A DNA stretch of 64,000 nucleotides, taken from NCBI GenBank assembly GCA_031395485.1, contig JANNUS010000010.1, positions 414,226 through 478,225 on the forward strand. Direction: 5' to 3'. The notes under the pieces were generated by a model. The model made no database searches. It was not told where the DNA came from and was given only the letters and a program-made list of their open reading frames with translations. This document shows positions 51,797 through 59,202 of this stretch, one piece after another (positions within the stretch are counted from its first letter, which is position 1; every line of letters begins with the position of its first letter). The position numbers were made by a program, and so were the translations under genes. Origin of the DNA: UBA2336 sp031395485. Its GTDB lineage: Bacteria; Bacteroidota; Bacteroidia; Cytophagales; Cyclobacteriaceae.

Positions 51797-53728
51797 ATGA
51801 TCCGAGCTCTAATTTTGATTTTTATAATCATTTCGTTCTCTGCTGGCGCACAGATTGGGCTAAGCACTAAATCGAAAAAGGCCATGGAATTGTATGCCGA
51901 AGCAGACAATTACAGAGTTCGCGGTCAACATACACAAGCTATGGAGTTGCTTAGGCAGGCTATAGCGAAAGACAAAAAATTTGCGGAGGCATATTATCGA
52001 CTTGGGCTTGTGTTTCTTACTATAAAAAATTACCCCCTGGCAGTTGAGAATTTTGAAAAAGGCTTGAGCATTACCACAGATCCTAAAAAGCAGAAGGTAT
52101 TTTGGTATGATCTCGGAGAAACCTTTTTGCTGACAGGAAATTATGGTAAGGCTATTGATATTTTGACTCAGTTTGTCAAAGCTGAGAATCAGAACAAACA
52201 AAGATTAGACAAGGCAAGTCTTATGCTAAAGAATGCAGAGTTTGCGATAAAAAATCAGGCTGTTAAAGCCAAGTATCAGCAACGCAAACTAAGCGACACC
52301 GTTAATCGTTTTGCGATGCAGTATTTTCCGGTTCTCACAGCCGATGAACAAGAATTATTTTTCACGCGAAGATTAGTCGGTATTGGTGGCGATGATGATG
52401 AAGATCTTGTGGTTTCTCGAAAGGATCCGAATGGTAGATGGTACAGCCCGGTATCAATTTCGAAAAATATTAATTCTAAGTTTAATGAAGGCACGTGCAC
52501 TATTTCTGCCGATGGAAGAAAGTTAATATTTACTTCCTGCACAGGCCGAAAAGGATATGGCAGCTGCGATTTATTCGAGAGCGTTAAGGTTGGGATCGAT
52601 TGGTCTGAGCCTACGAACCTCGGCCCGAATGTAAATTCATATGACTGGGAATCTCAACCGTCACTCTCTGCCGATGGAAGAACGCTTTATTTTGTATCTG
52701 ATCGCAGAGGCGGGTATGGGCGCAGAGATATTTGGTATTCTACATTGAATGAACACGGCCAGTGGACAAAAGCGCTTAATCTGGGTACGCCTGTAAACAC
52801 ACAGTATGAGGAGTATTCACCCTTTATTCATGCGAATGGAAAAACACTCTACTTTGCTTCTAATGGCCTGGTTGGCTTCGGTGGTTTTGATCTATTTTTT
52901 TCTGATCGGCTAGAAAATGAATGGTCGGTACCAGAAAATGTTGGCAGCCCCATTAACGACCATGAAGATCAATTCTCTTTGTTTATTACCGCTGATGGTA
53001 AGAAAGGATATTATTCGCACGAGGAAATGACCCCTTCCGGAATTCCAATGGGACGGCTGTATGAAGTACAAATCCCCGAGAGTCAACAGATAAAATATAG
53101 GAGCAACTATGTAAAGGGTATTGTTACCGATAAGAAGACAGGGAAGGAATTAAAGGCTAGAATAGAGCTGTTCGATATTAATAAAAATGCAATTGTTTCA
53201 TTGGTAAGCTCCGATTCAATTTCAGGACAATACCTAATGGTGCTTACACAAGGTTCGGAGTATGCCCTTTACGTTAATAAAAAGGGATACCTGTTTCAAA
53301 GCCTGAGCTTTAACTATTCTGTTCCCATAGCTATCGGCACAGACTTTGAGCCACTCATTATTAATATAGCATTGGAGCCAGCCGAGAAGGGATCGGTTTC
53401 AGTACTTAAAAATATTTTCTTTGATGTAGATAAGTATGATTTAAAGGAAAAGTCGATTACAGAACTTGAAAAAATTGTTCATTTTCTACAAGAAAACCCA
53501 GAAATCAAGGTTGAAGTAAGTGGTCATACGGATAATACAGGCAACACATCCTATAATCAAGAACTATCAGAAAAGAGAGCTAAGGCTGTTTGCACATTTT
53601 TAAAAAGTAAAGAGATTGATCCAAGCCGACTCACTTCCAAGGGATTTGGTAGTTTGAAACCAATTACGTCAAATGAAACTCAGGATGGCCGTCAGCAAAA
53701 CCGAAGGATAGAATTTACAGTGCAATAG
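51797..53728 (+). CDS. Outer-membrane OmpA/PD40/TPR protein
   Basis: 643 residues with a signal peptide (MIRALILIFIIISFSAGA). Domains in order: TPR (about 28-150), WD40-like PD40 propeller (about 165-430, repeated LSADGRTLYFVSDRRGGYG units), a carboxypeptidase-regulatory-like beta-sandwich (about 438-525, VKGIVTDKKTGKELKARIEL) and OmpA C-terminal peptidoglycan-binding domain (about 535-643, VSGHTDNTGNTSYNQELSEK). It tethers the outer membrane to peptidoglycan. This composition is common in Bacteroidota, some members serving type IX secretion or gliding (PorE-like); no other T9SS gene is nearby. Confidence 0.9.
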   Translation: MIRALILIFIIISFSAGAQIGLSTKSKKAMELYAEADNYRVRGQHTQAMELLRQAIAKDKKFAEAYYRLGLVFLTIKNYPLAVENFEKGLSITTDPKKQKVFWYDLGETFLLTGNYGKAIDILTQFVKAENQNKQRLDKASLMLKNAEFAIKNQAVKAKYQQRKLSDTVNRFAMQYFPVLTADEQELFFTRRLVGIGGDDDEDLVVSRKDPNGRWYSPVSISKNINSKFNEGTCTISADGRKLIFTSCTGRKGYGSCDLFESVKVGIDWSEPTNLGPNVNSYDWESQPSLSADGRTLYFVSDRRGGYGRRDIWYSTLNEHGQWTKALNLGTPVNTQYEEYSPFIHANGKTLYFASNGLVGFGGFDLFFSDRLENEWSVPENVGSPINDHEDQFSLFITADGKKGYYSHEEMTPSGIPMGRLYEVQIPESQQIKYRSNYVKGIVTDKKTGKELKARIELFDINKNAIVSLVSSDSISGQYLMVLTQGSEYALYVNKKGYLFQSLSFNYSVPIAIGTDFEPLIINIALEPAEKGSVSVLKNIFFDVDKYDLKEKSITELEKIVHFLQENPEIKVEVSGHTDNTGNTSYNQELSEKRAKAVCTFLKSKEIDPSRLTSKGFGSLKPITSNETQDGRQQNRRIEFTVQ

Positions 53729-53731
53729 AAG

Positions 53732-53739
53732 TATTTTTG
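53732..53739 (+). promoter_or_regulatory. Probable -7 promoter element for the PTPS/lpxB genes
   Basis: TATTTTTG matches TAnnTTTG three bases after the OmpA-protein stop and 17 bases before the next ATG, a short-leader arrangement like that of the glycosyltransferase gene at 6455. Confidence 0.42.
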
Positions 53740-53755
53740 TCAGAAATATTTAGAT

Positions 53756-54175
53756 ATGATTTACATCTCCCGTAAGGAACATTTTAACGCTGCCCATAAG
53801 CTCTATAATCCGGCATGGTCAAAAGAAAAGAATGTTGAGGTCTTTGGCCCGTGTGCGAATGACAACTGGCATGGCCATAATTTCGATTTGATTGTAACTG
53901 TAAAAGGTAATCCTGATCCAGAGACTGGTTTCGTTGTAGACTTGAAAAAACTGAGTACCCTCATCCGTGCAGATGTAGTTAATAAACTTGATCATAAAAA
54001 CATTAACATAGATGTAGATTTTATGAAGGATAAGATGGCGAGTTGTGAAAATTTAATTGTTGAGATTTGGAGAATCATCGAGAAAGGGCTACCCACAATT
54101 ACATCAAGAGGTAAATTGCATTGCGTACGCCTATATGAGACACCCAGAAACTTTGTAGAATATTTTGGTGAATAA
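53756..54175 (+). CDS. queD: 6-pyruvoyl-tetrahydropterin synthase / QueD family
   Basis: 139 residues. The zinc site is HFNAAH plus HGH in PCANDNWHGHNFDL; catalytic cysteine is in GPCAND, with five residues between it and HGH as in mammalian-type PTPS. DLKKLSTLI and NKLDHKNINID follow. The family makes 6-carboxy- or 6-pyruvoyl-tetrahydropterin from dihydroneopterin triphosphate. With queE 3.6 kb upstream, a QueD role in queuosine synthesis is likeliest, but a folate-bypass (PTPS-III) role cannot be excluded given folD, pabB and pabC nearby. Confidence 0.85.
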   Translation: MIYISRKEHFNAAHKLYNPAWSKEKNVEVFGPCANDNWHGHNFDLIVTVKGNPDPETGFVVDLKKLSTLIRADVVNKLDHKNINIDVDFMKDKMASCENLIVEIWRIIEKGLPTITSRGKLHCVRLYETPRNFVEYFGE

Positions 54176-54194
54176 GGAAGAACCCCCATCTTCG

Positions 54195-55319
54195 ATGAAA
54201 CTGCAATTTTATTGCATCGCTGGTGAGCGCTCGGGCGATCTTCATGGAGGTAACCTGATTAAATCCATAAAACGAATTGTACCTCATGCTTCATTTAGAG
54301 GTTTTGGGGGCGATTATATGCAGTCGGCCGGAATGGAAGTGGTAGTTCATTATCGGGAACTAGCCTTTATGGGATTTGTCGAAGTGTTGGCCAACCTTAG
54401 AACGATTTCTAAAAAACTGAAGCAGTGCCAGCAAGACATTCTGAAATATCCACCAGATGTTATTATCCTGATTGATTATGCAGGGTTTAATATGCGTATT
54501 GCAAAATTTGCAAAACGGCATGGGATAAAAGTATTTTGGTACATCTCTCCAAAAGTTTGGGCGTGGAATCAAAGCCGTGCCTTGAAATTGAAAGCCAATG
54601 TTGACAGGATGTTCGTGATCCTTCCGTTCGAAAAAGCCTTCTTTAAAAAGTACGATTGGAATGTGGACTATGTCGGTAACCCTGTGTTAGATGCTATAAA
54701 GGCTCATCTAGTAGATAAGAATTTTTTAAGTAAGAATAGCCTTAAACAGGAGGTATTGCTTGTTGCATTGCTGCCGGGTAGTCGTAAGCAAGAATTGCAA
54801 CGCATTATACCACTCATGGCAGGAGTGGTAGCGAAACTGCCCCATATCCAATTTGGTTTAGCCACCGTAAATAATTTGAGCGAAGAACTGTATGCTCCTT
54901 TGAAGATGCTTTCGAATGTTCGTTTTATACAGGAAGCTACGTATGACTTGTTAAGCCATGCTCATGCAGCCATTGTTACTTCCGGTACCGCAACGCTTGA
55001 AACCGCTTTGTTTCGAGTACCTCAAGTAGTGGTGTATAAAACGAGTGCGCTCAGTTACCGGATTGCAAAAATGGCAATCAGGGTGCCTTTTATATCGCTC
55101 GTTAATCTAGTGGCCAAGCGGGAAATAGTGAAAGAATTAATTCAGGATAATGCATCCGAAGAAAAGGCCTTGTATGAGATTAAGATGTTACTAGAGGATT
55201 CGAATTACAGAGGATCAGTCCTTAAAGGGTACGATGAAATATTTAGGATTCTTGATACTGGATCGGCCTCTGAAAATACCGCGAGACTGATGGTAGATTA
55301 TCTGCAACCTTCATTCTGA
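54195..55319 (+). CDS. lpxB: Lipid-A-disaccharide synthase
   Basis: 374 residues from the ATG at 54195, where the conserved N-terminus (YCIAGERSGDLHGGNLIKSI) starts; earlier TTG/GTG codons overlap the PTPS gene. Family motifs are FRGFGGDYMQSAGM, LIDYAGFNMRIAKFAK, YISPKVWAWNQSR, LLPGSRKQEL and TSGTATLETALF. It joins two acylated glucosamine units to make the lipid A backbone at the inner membrane. The usual bacterial motif is SGDLHG with Ala before it (GEASGD); GERSGD is a mild variant. Confidence 0.95.
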   Translation: MKLQFYCIAGERSGDLHGGNLIKSIKRIVPHASFRGFGGDYMQSAGMEVVVHYRELAFMGFVEVLANLRTISKKLKQCQQDILKYPPDVIILIDYAGFNMRIAKFAKRHGIKVFWYISPKVWAWNQSRALKLKANVDRMFVILPFEKAFFKKYDWNVDYVGNPVLDAIKAHLVDKNFLSKNSLKQEVLLVALLPGSRKQELQRIIPLMAGVVAKLPHIQFGLATVNNLSEELYAPLKMLSNVRFIQEATYDLLSHAHAAIVTSGTATLETALFRVPQVVVYKTSALSYRIAKMAIRVPFISLVNLVAKREIVKELIQDNASEEKALYEIKMLLEDSNYRGSVLKGYDEIFRILDTGSASENTARLMVDYLQPSF

Positions 55320-55362
55320 TAACGTATCGAGATCAAATCAAATAATATTAAAACTGATCTGA

Positions 55363-56595
55363 TCAGGCGACTTTCAATTTACTATACTGCGAACGACTGA
55401 ATTTTTCTTCAGCGTAGGCACGTGTGATAACAAGGCGTTCAACTCCTTTTTCAGAGGGCAGGTCAAACATTGCATCGTTTATAATTGCTTCGCAGATACT
55501 TCGTAATCCTCGCGCGCCAAGTTTAAACTCAGCTGCTTTTTCTACAATAAAATCCAGCGCACCGTCTTTAAACTCCAGTTGAATTTCTTCAATTTCAAAA
55601 AGTTTTTTGTATTGTTTGGCCAGAGCATTTTTCGGTTCTGTTAATATTTTCTTTAACGCCTCTTTATCGAGCGGGTTAAGAAAAGTTACCACCGGTAATC
55701 GACCTATCAATTCAGGGATAAGCCCAAAACTTTTTAAATCCTGAGCTGAAACAAATTGAATTAAATTCTCTTTATCAATATCAGCAGGGTGCAACCCAGT
55801 AGTCGAGGCGAAACCGAGCGGCCGTGTGTTCAATCTATTGCCAATAAATCTAGAAAGTCCTTCGAAGGCTCCACCACAGATGAAAAGAATATTTTCTGTG
55901 TTAACGGTAATCATTTTTTGATCGGGATGTTTTCGCCCGCCCTGAGGGGGTACATTTACTGCGGTACCTTCTAATAATTTTAGCAGTGCTTGCTGAACAC
56001 CTTCACCACTTACATCGCGTGTAATGGAGGGATTATCTGATTTACGTGCAATCTTATCAATCTCATCAATGTAAACGATACCGCGCTCGGCTGCTTCAAC
56101 ATTGTAATCGGCAGACTGCAAAAGCCTGGTAAGAATGCTTTCTACATCTTCGCCTACATAACCTGCTTCTGTTAAAACGGTAGCATCAGCAATGCAGAAT
56201 GGAACTTGAAGCATTTTAGCGAGTGTACGTGCAAGGTAAGTTTTACCAGTACCCGTTTCACCAACCATAATAATATTCGATTTTTCTATTGTAATGTCGG
56301 TATCAAGTTTACGCTGCATCAGGCGTTTGTAATGGTTGTATACGGCTACCGCCATTACTTTCTTGGCCTCATCTTGCCCAATCACGTATTCATCAAGAAA
56401 TTTTTTGATATCCCGAGGCTTAATGAGTTTGAAATTTGGCATGAGGCCTGCTTCGGTTTTGCTTTTACGTTCTTCTTGTAGGATTTGAGTGGCTTGCGTT
56501 ACACACTTATCACAAATGTGAGCATGAATGCCTGATATCATCAGATCCACATCTTTTTTATTCCTTCCGCAAAATGAACAGGTTACTTCAGCCAT
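55363..56595 (-). CDS. clpX: ATP-dependent Clp protease ATP-binding subunit ClpX
   Basis: 410 residues. An N-terminal zinc-binding domain (CSFCGRNKKDVDLM, HICDKC) precedes the AAA+ core: Walker A GETGTGKT, pore-loop GYVGEDVES, Walker B VYIDEIDKIA, VPPQGGRKHP and sensor 2 LGARGLRSI. It unfolds tagged proteins for ClpP. It lies downstream of clpP with an inverted-repeat-flanked promoter octamer of its own. Confidence 0.98.
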   Translation of the reverse strand: MAEVTCSFCGRNKKDVDLMISGIHAHICDKCVTQATQILQEERKSKTEAGLMPNFKLIKPRDIKKFLDEYVIGQDEAKKVMAVAVYNHYKRLMQRKLDTDITIEKSNIIMVGETGTGKTYLARTLAKMLQVPFCIADATVLTEAGYVGEDVESILTRLLQSADYNVEAAERGIVYIDEIDKIARKSDNPSITRDVSGEGVQQALLKLLEGTAVNVPPQGGRKHPDQKMITVNTENILFICGGAFEGLSRFIGNRLNTRPLGFASTTGLHPADIDKENLIQFVSAQDLKSFGLIPELIGRLPVVTFLNPLDKEALKKILTEPKNALAKQYKKLFEIEEIQLEFKDGALDFIVEKAAEFKLGARGLRSICEAIINDAMFDLPSEKGVERLVITRAYAEEKFSRSQYSKLKVA

Positions 56596-56615
56596 TTTTA
56601 ATTTGATGATTTAGT

Positions 56616-56693
56616 AATTCGGTAATGTGCTGATGCACATACTATTGAGTGCAAATATACCAATTAATCAGTTCATCAGCACATCACCGAATT
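56616..56693. repeat. 20-base inverted repeat flanking the clpX promoter region
   Basis: AATTCGGTAATGTGCTGATG (56616-56635) and CATCAGCACATCACCGAATT (56674-56693) pair with 19 of 20 matches, around a 38-base spacer that contains a TAnnTTTG element on the minus strand. A related fragment lies at the queE start (49545-49585), so the arms belong to an interspersed family. Confidence 0.8.
56652..56659 (-). promoter_or_regulatory. Probable -7 promoter element for clpX
   Basis: On the minus strand the octamer is TATATTTG (TAnnTTTG), 57 bases before the clpX ATG and inside the loop of a 20-base inverted repeat. It would let clpX be expressed apart from clpP. Confidence 0.42.
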
Positions 56694-56699
56694 GTCACA

Positions 56700-57371
56700 T
56701 TATTTCTTCCGTTCCAAGACCTCGTCAATTAGACCGTATTCTTTGGCTTCCGCGGCTCGCATCCAGTAGTCACGGTCCGAATCCTTTTCAATTTTATCGT
56801 ATTTCTGACCACTATGCTTTGCAAGAATGTTATATAGATCTTTCTTCACTTCCAGCGTTTGCCTTAATGCAATTTCCATATCGGACGATTGACCTTGCAT
56901 GCCTGACGAAGGCTGGTGAATCATTATACGAGCATGTGGTAACCCTGAGCGTTTCTTGGGTGCCCCAGCAGCCAGAAGCACAGCGCCCATAGAAGCCGCC
57001 AGACTAGTACAAATTGTTGCCACATCGGGATTAACATATTGCATGGTATCGTAAATACCCAAACCAGCATACACCGAACCCCCTGGGCTATTTACATACA
57101 TGATGATATCTTTCTTAGGGTCTGCCGATTCGAGGAAAAGCAATTGGGCTGTAATGAGGTTAGCGATCTGATCGTCAATCCCCATACCCAGAAATATAAT
57201 CCTGTCGGAAATTAAGCGAGTAAAAACATCAATGGCCCTGAAATTACCAGGTCGCTCTTCAATGACATATTGGGTCATATTTTCGATTTGTTGCGCATAA
57301 CTATCAATCGTGTTTCCACTCATTCCCATGTGTTGAACTGCGTACTTTCTGAATTCGTTATTCTGGTTCAT
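56700..57371 (-). CDS. clpP: ATP-dependent Clp protease proteolytic subunit
   Basis: 223 residues. Catalytic triad: S127 (ASMGAVLL), H152 (MIHQP) and D201 (SDRDYW), with spacings equal to E. coli ClpP. The N-terminal ~20 residues (MNQNNEFRKYAVQHMGMSGN) are a longer leader than in E. coli, likely a processed propeptide. It forms the 14-subunit chamber for ClpX. It is downstream of tig, separated by a strong hairpin. Confidence 0.97.
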   Translation of the reverse strand: MNQNNEFRKYAVQHMGMSGNTIDSYAQQIENMTQYVIEERPGNFRAIDVFTRLISDRIIFLGMGIDDQIANLITAQLLFLESADPKKDIIMYVNSPGGSVYAGLGIYDTMQYVNPDVATICTSLAASMGAVLLAAGAPKKRSGLPHARIMIHQPSSGMQGQSSDMEIALRQTLEVKKDLYNILAKHSGQKYDKIEKDSDRDYWMRAAEAKEYGLIDEVLERKK

Positions 57372-57470
57372 AGTAATTAAGTCTTTTAGGTTACGAGATT
57401 ACTGATTAATACAACGTTTATTCTATTACAAGGTTAGTAAATTCCAGCACCGTAATAACTGATTTTAAAT

Positions 57471-57500
57471 AAAAATGGTTTTATCCTCACGATAAAACCA
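57471..57500 (-). terminator. Hairpin terminator between tig and clpP
   Basis: TGGTTTTATC (57476-57485) pairs perfectly with GATAAAACCA (57491-57500) around a five-base loop. On the minus strand the stem is followed by five Ts (57475-57471) and TATTT, so it fits an intrinsic terminator or attenuator after tig. Confidence 0.8.
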
Positions 57501-57535
57501 TAGTCGGCATTTGCCTGAATTTAGTGTATACGGTA

Positions 57536-58885
57536 CTAATGCTTGTGTTCTTGAACGACTTTTTTGAATTCATCAACACTTACTTTTTTATCGACTAGCG
57601 TAATGTTTTCACGAATATGTTTCATGATCTTATCATTACGCAGTTGGTTATAAATCCGCATAAAATTCTGACCGTTTTCATGGGATAGATAATTCTCCGT
57701 AATACCATCTAATTTATCCTGAAGTTGCTCTGCAAAGGCAGCACCGCCAAACTGCGCTACAATCACTTCTTTAGCGCGCGCTCTTACTTCTTCAGCCTCT
57801 ACGCTGATTTTTGAATCTTCCGAAATTTTATTCTTGATCAAATCCCACTTCAAGTTTCGGGTATACGCATCAAATTCTTTTGCAAGAACTTCATCTGTAA
57901 CTTTTCCTTCACTGGTGGCTTTTAACCAGTTCTTCAAAAAACCTTCTGGAATGTTGATTTTGGTGGTGTTAATGAAATGATCTTCAATGTGATGTTCCAG
58001 AAAGAAATCAGACTCACGCTTATAATTCTGGCCGATCGTTTCTTTTACTTTTATTTTAAACTCTTCCTCGTTCTTTACGGTGTCTTTGCCAAATACGCGA
58101 TCAAAAAGCTCCAGGCCAATAGTGGCGGGCTCTACCCGATTAATGTTTTCAACTTTAAACGTGTACATACCAACGGTCTTTTTTGCCACGGCATCAGAAA
58201 CATCTAAAAGTTGAGCCGTTATAGTTAGGTCGTCATAAATTTTCTGAATGTCAAAAATGATTTCGTCTCCTTTTTTAATACCAACAAATTTTGATTGTTC
58301 CTTTTTGAGAATTTTATCTATAGCGATTACCGCAGAGTCGTTTTTAAATCCTCCAACCGCTGATGTAGATAGTGAACCAAAGAGGTTGTCACTCAACTCG
58401 CTAAACTCCGGATATTCAGCTTTGCCAAACCGCTTGGCTAAATCAGCAATCGTTTCATTAATTACTTTTTCATCAACCTCAATAGGATATGCCTTAATTT
58501 TAACCTTGGGTGACAAGTCATATTTAAAATCTTCAGCAATGCCTATCTGGTATTCGAATTCAAAATCCTTCTGAGTATCCCAATCAATCGTGGTTGTTTT
58601 GTTGTGGTTGGGAAGCGGCTCACCAATAATTTTTAAGTTATTCTCCTTAATGTAATCTGAAAGCTTGTGAGAAAGAAAGTGATTTATTTCCTCTACAAGA
58701 ATCGATTTTCCGTACATTTTCTTTATAACGCCCGTAGGTACTTTGCCAGCACGGAATCCTTTAATGTTTGCTTTGCGGGCATAATCCTTCATTTTTTCTT
58801 CCACTTTAGACTGATAGTCCGATTCGATTACCTTAATTTTAATAAGGCCTTCAGTGGTGTTTTTTTTGTCGAGTGTTATAGTCAA
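57536..58885 (-). CDS. tig: Trigger factor
   Basis: 449 residues, TTG start. Three domains in order: ribosome-binding N-domain (about 1-125: IKVIESDYQSKVEEKMKDYA, NIKGFRAGKVPTGVIKKMYG, the GFRxGK(V/A)P signature), the central PPIase-like domain (about 150-245), and the C-terminal chaperone arms (about 260-449). The GFRAGKVP motif docks it at ribosomal protein L23. It folds nascent chains. It heads the tig-clpP-clpX run. Confidence 0.95.
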   Translation of the reverse strand: MTITLDKKNTTEGLIKIKVIESDYQSKVEEKMKDYARKANIKGFRAGKVPTGVIKKMYGKSILVEEINHFLSHKLSDYIKENNLKIIGEPLPNHNKTTTIDWDTQKDFEFEYQIGIAEDFKYDLSPKVKIKAYPIEVDEKVINETIADLAKRFGKAEYPEFSELSDNLFGSLSTSAVGGFKNDSAVIAIDKILKKEQSKFVGIKKGDEIIFDIQKIYDDLTITAQLLDVSDAVAKKTVGMYTFKVENINRVEPATIGLELFDRVFGKDTVKNEEEFKIKVKETIGQNYKRESDFFLEHHIEDHFINTTKINIPEGFLKNWLKATSEGKVTDEVLAKEFDAYTRNLKWDLIKNKISEDSKISVEAEEVRARAKEVIVAQFGGAAFAEQLQDKLDGITENYLSHENGQNFMRIYNQLRNDKIMKHIRENITLVDKKVSVDEFKKVVQEHKH

Positions 58886-58920
58886 GGCGATATATTTTAA
58901 TCAATGATACAGAAACAATA

Positions 58921-58956
58921 ACCCTCAAATTCTTTAAATACATAGAATTTGAGGGT
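58921..58956. other. 13-base-stem hairpin between tRNA-Leu and tig
   Basis: ACCCTCAAATTCT (58921-58933) pairs perfectly with AGAATTTGAGGGT (58944-58956) around a ten-base loop. It lies after the minus-strand tRNA-Leu gene and before tig. T-tracts are poor on both sides, so it may be a tRNA terminator, an RNA 3' end stabiliser or a tig leader structure. Confidence 0.6.
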
Positions 58957-58967
58957 CTTTAAAATTG

Positions 58968-59049
58968 TGCGGATGAAGGGACTCGAACCCCCACGCCTTA
59001 CGGCACCAGATCCTAAGTCTGGCGCGGCTGCCAATTACGCCACATCCGC
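58968..59049 (-). tRNA. tRNA-Leu (anticodon UAG)
   Basis: On the minus strand the acceptor GCGGATG pairs with CATCCGC; the anticodon stem CCAGA/TCTGG has loop CTTAGGA with anticodon TAG; a variable stem (TGCCGTAAGGCGT) marks a class II tRNA; the T-arm loop TTCGAGT is normal. The gene is 82 bases with discriminator A. The 3' CCA is not encoded; CAA follows instead. Confidence 0.93.
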
Positions 59050-59102
59050 TTTTGCAGGAACTCACTGAATAGTATTTCGGTGGAACTTGCTAAAAAGGAG
59101 CG

Positions 59103-59110
59103 CAAATTTA
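59103..59110 (-). promoter_or_regulatory. Probable -7 promoter element for tRNA-Leu
   Basis: On the minus strand the octamer is TAAATTTG (TAnnTTTG), 54 bases upstream of the tRNA 5' end, which is a plausible distance for a processed leader. No clear -33 TTG is seen. Confidence 0.4.
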
Positions 59111-59202
59111 TTGATTATTCTGAATTCAGATAAAGTTTTTCGTTTTAATGTTGTTACTATTAATAACTTTAGAATACACCCAAAATAATCTTCTAGTAAG
59201 GA

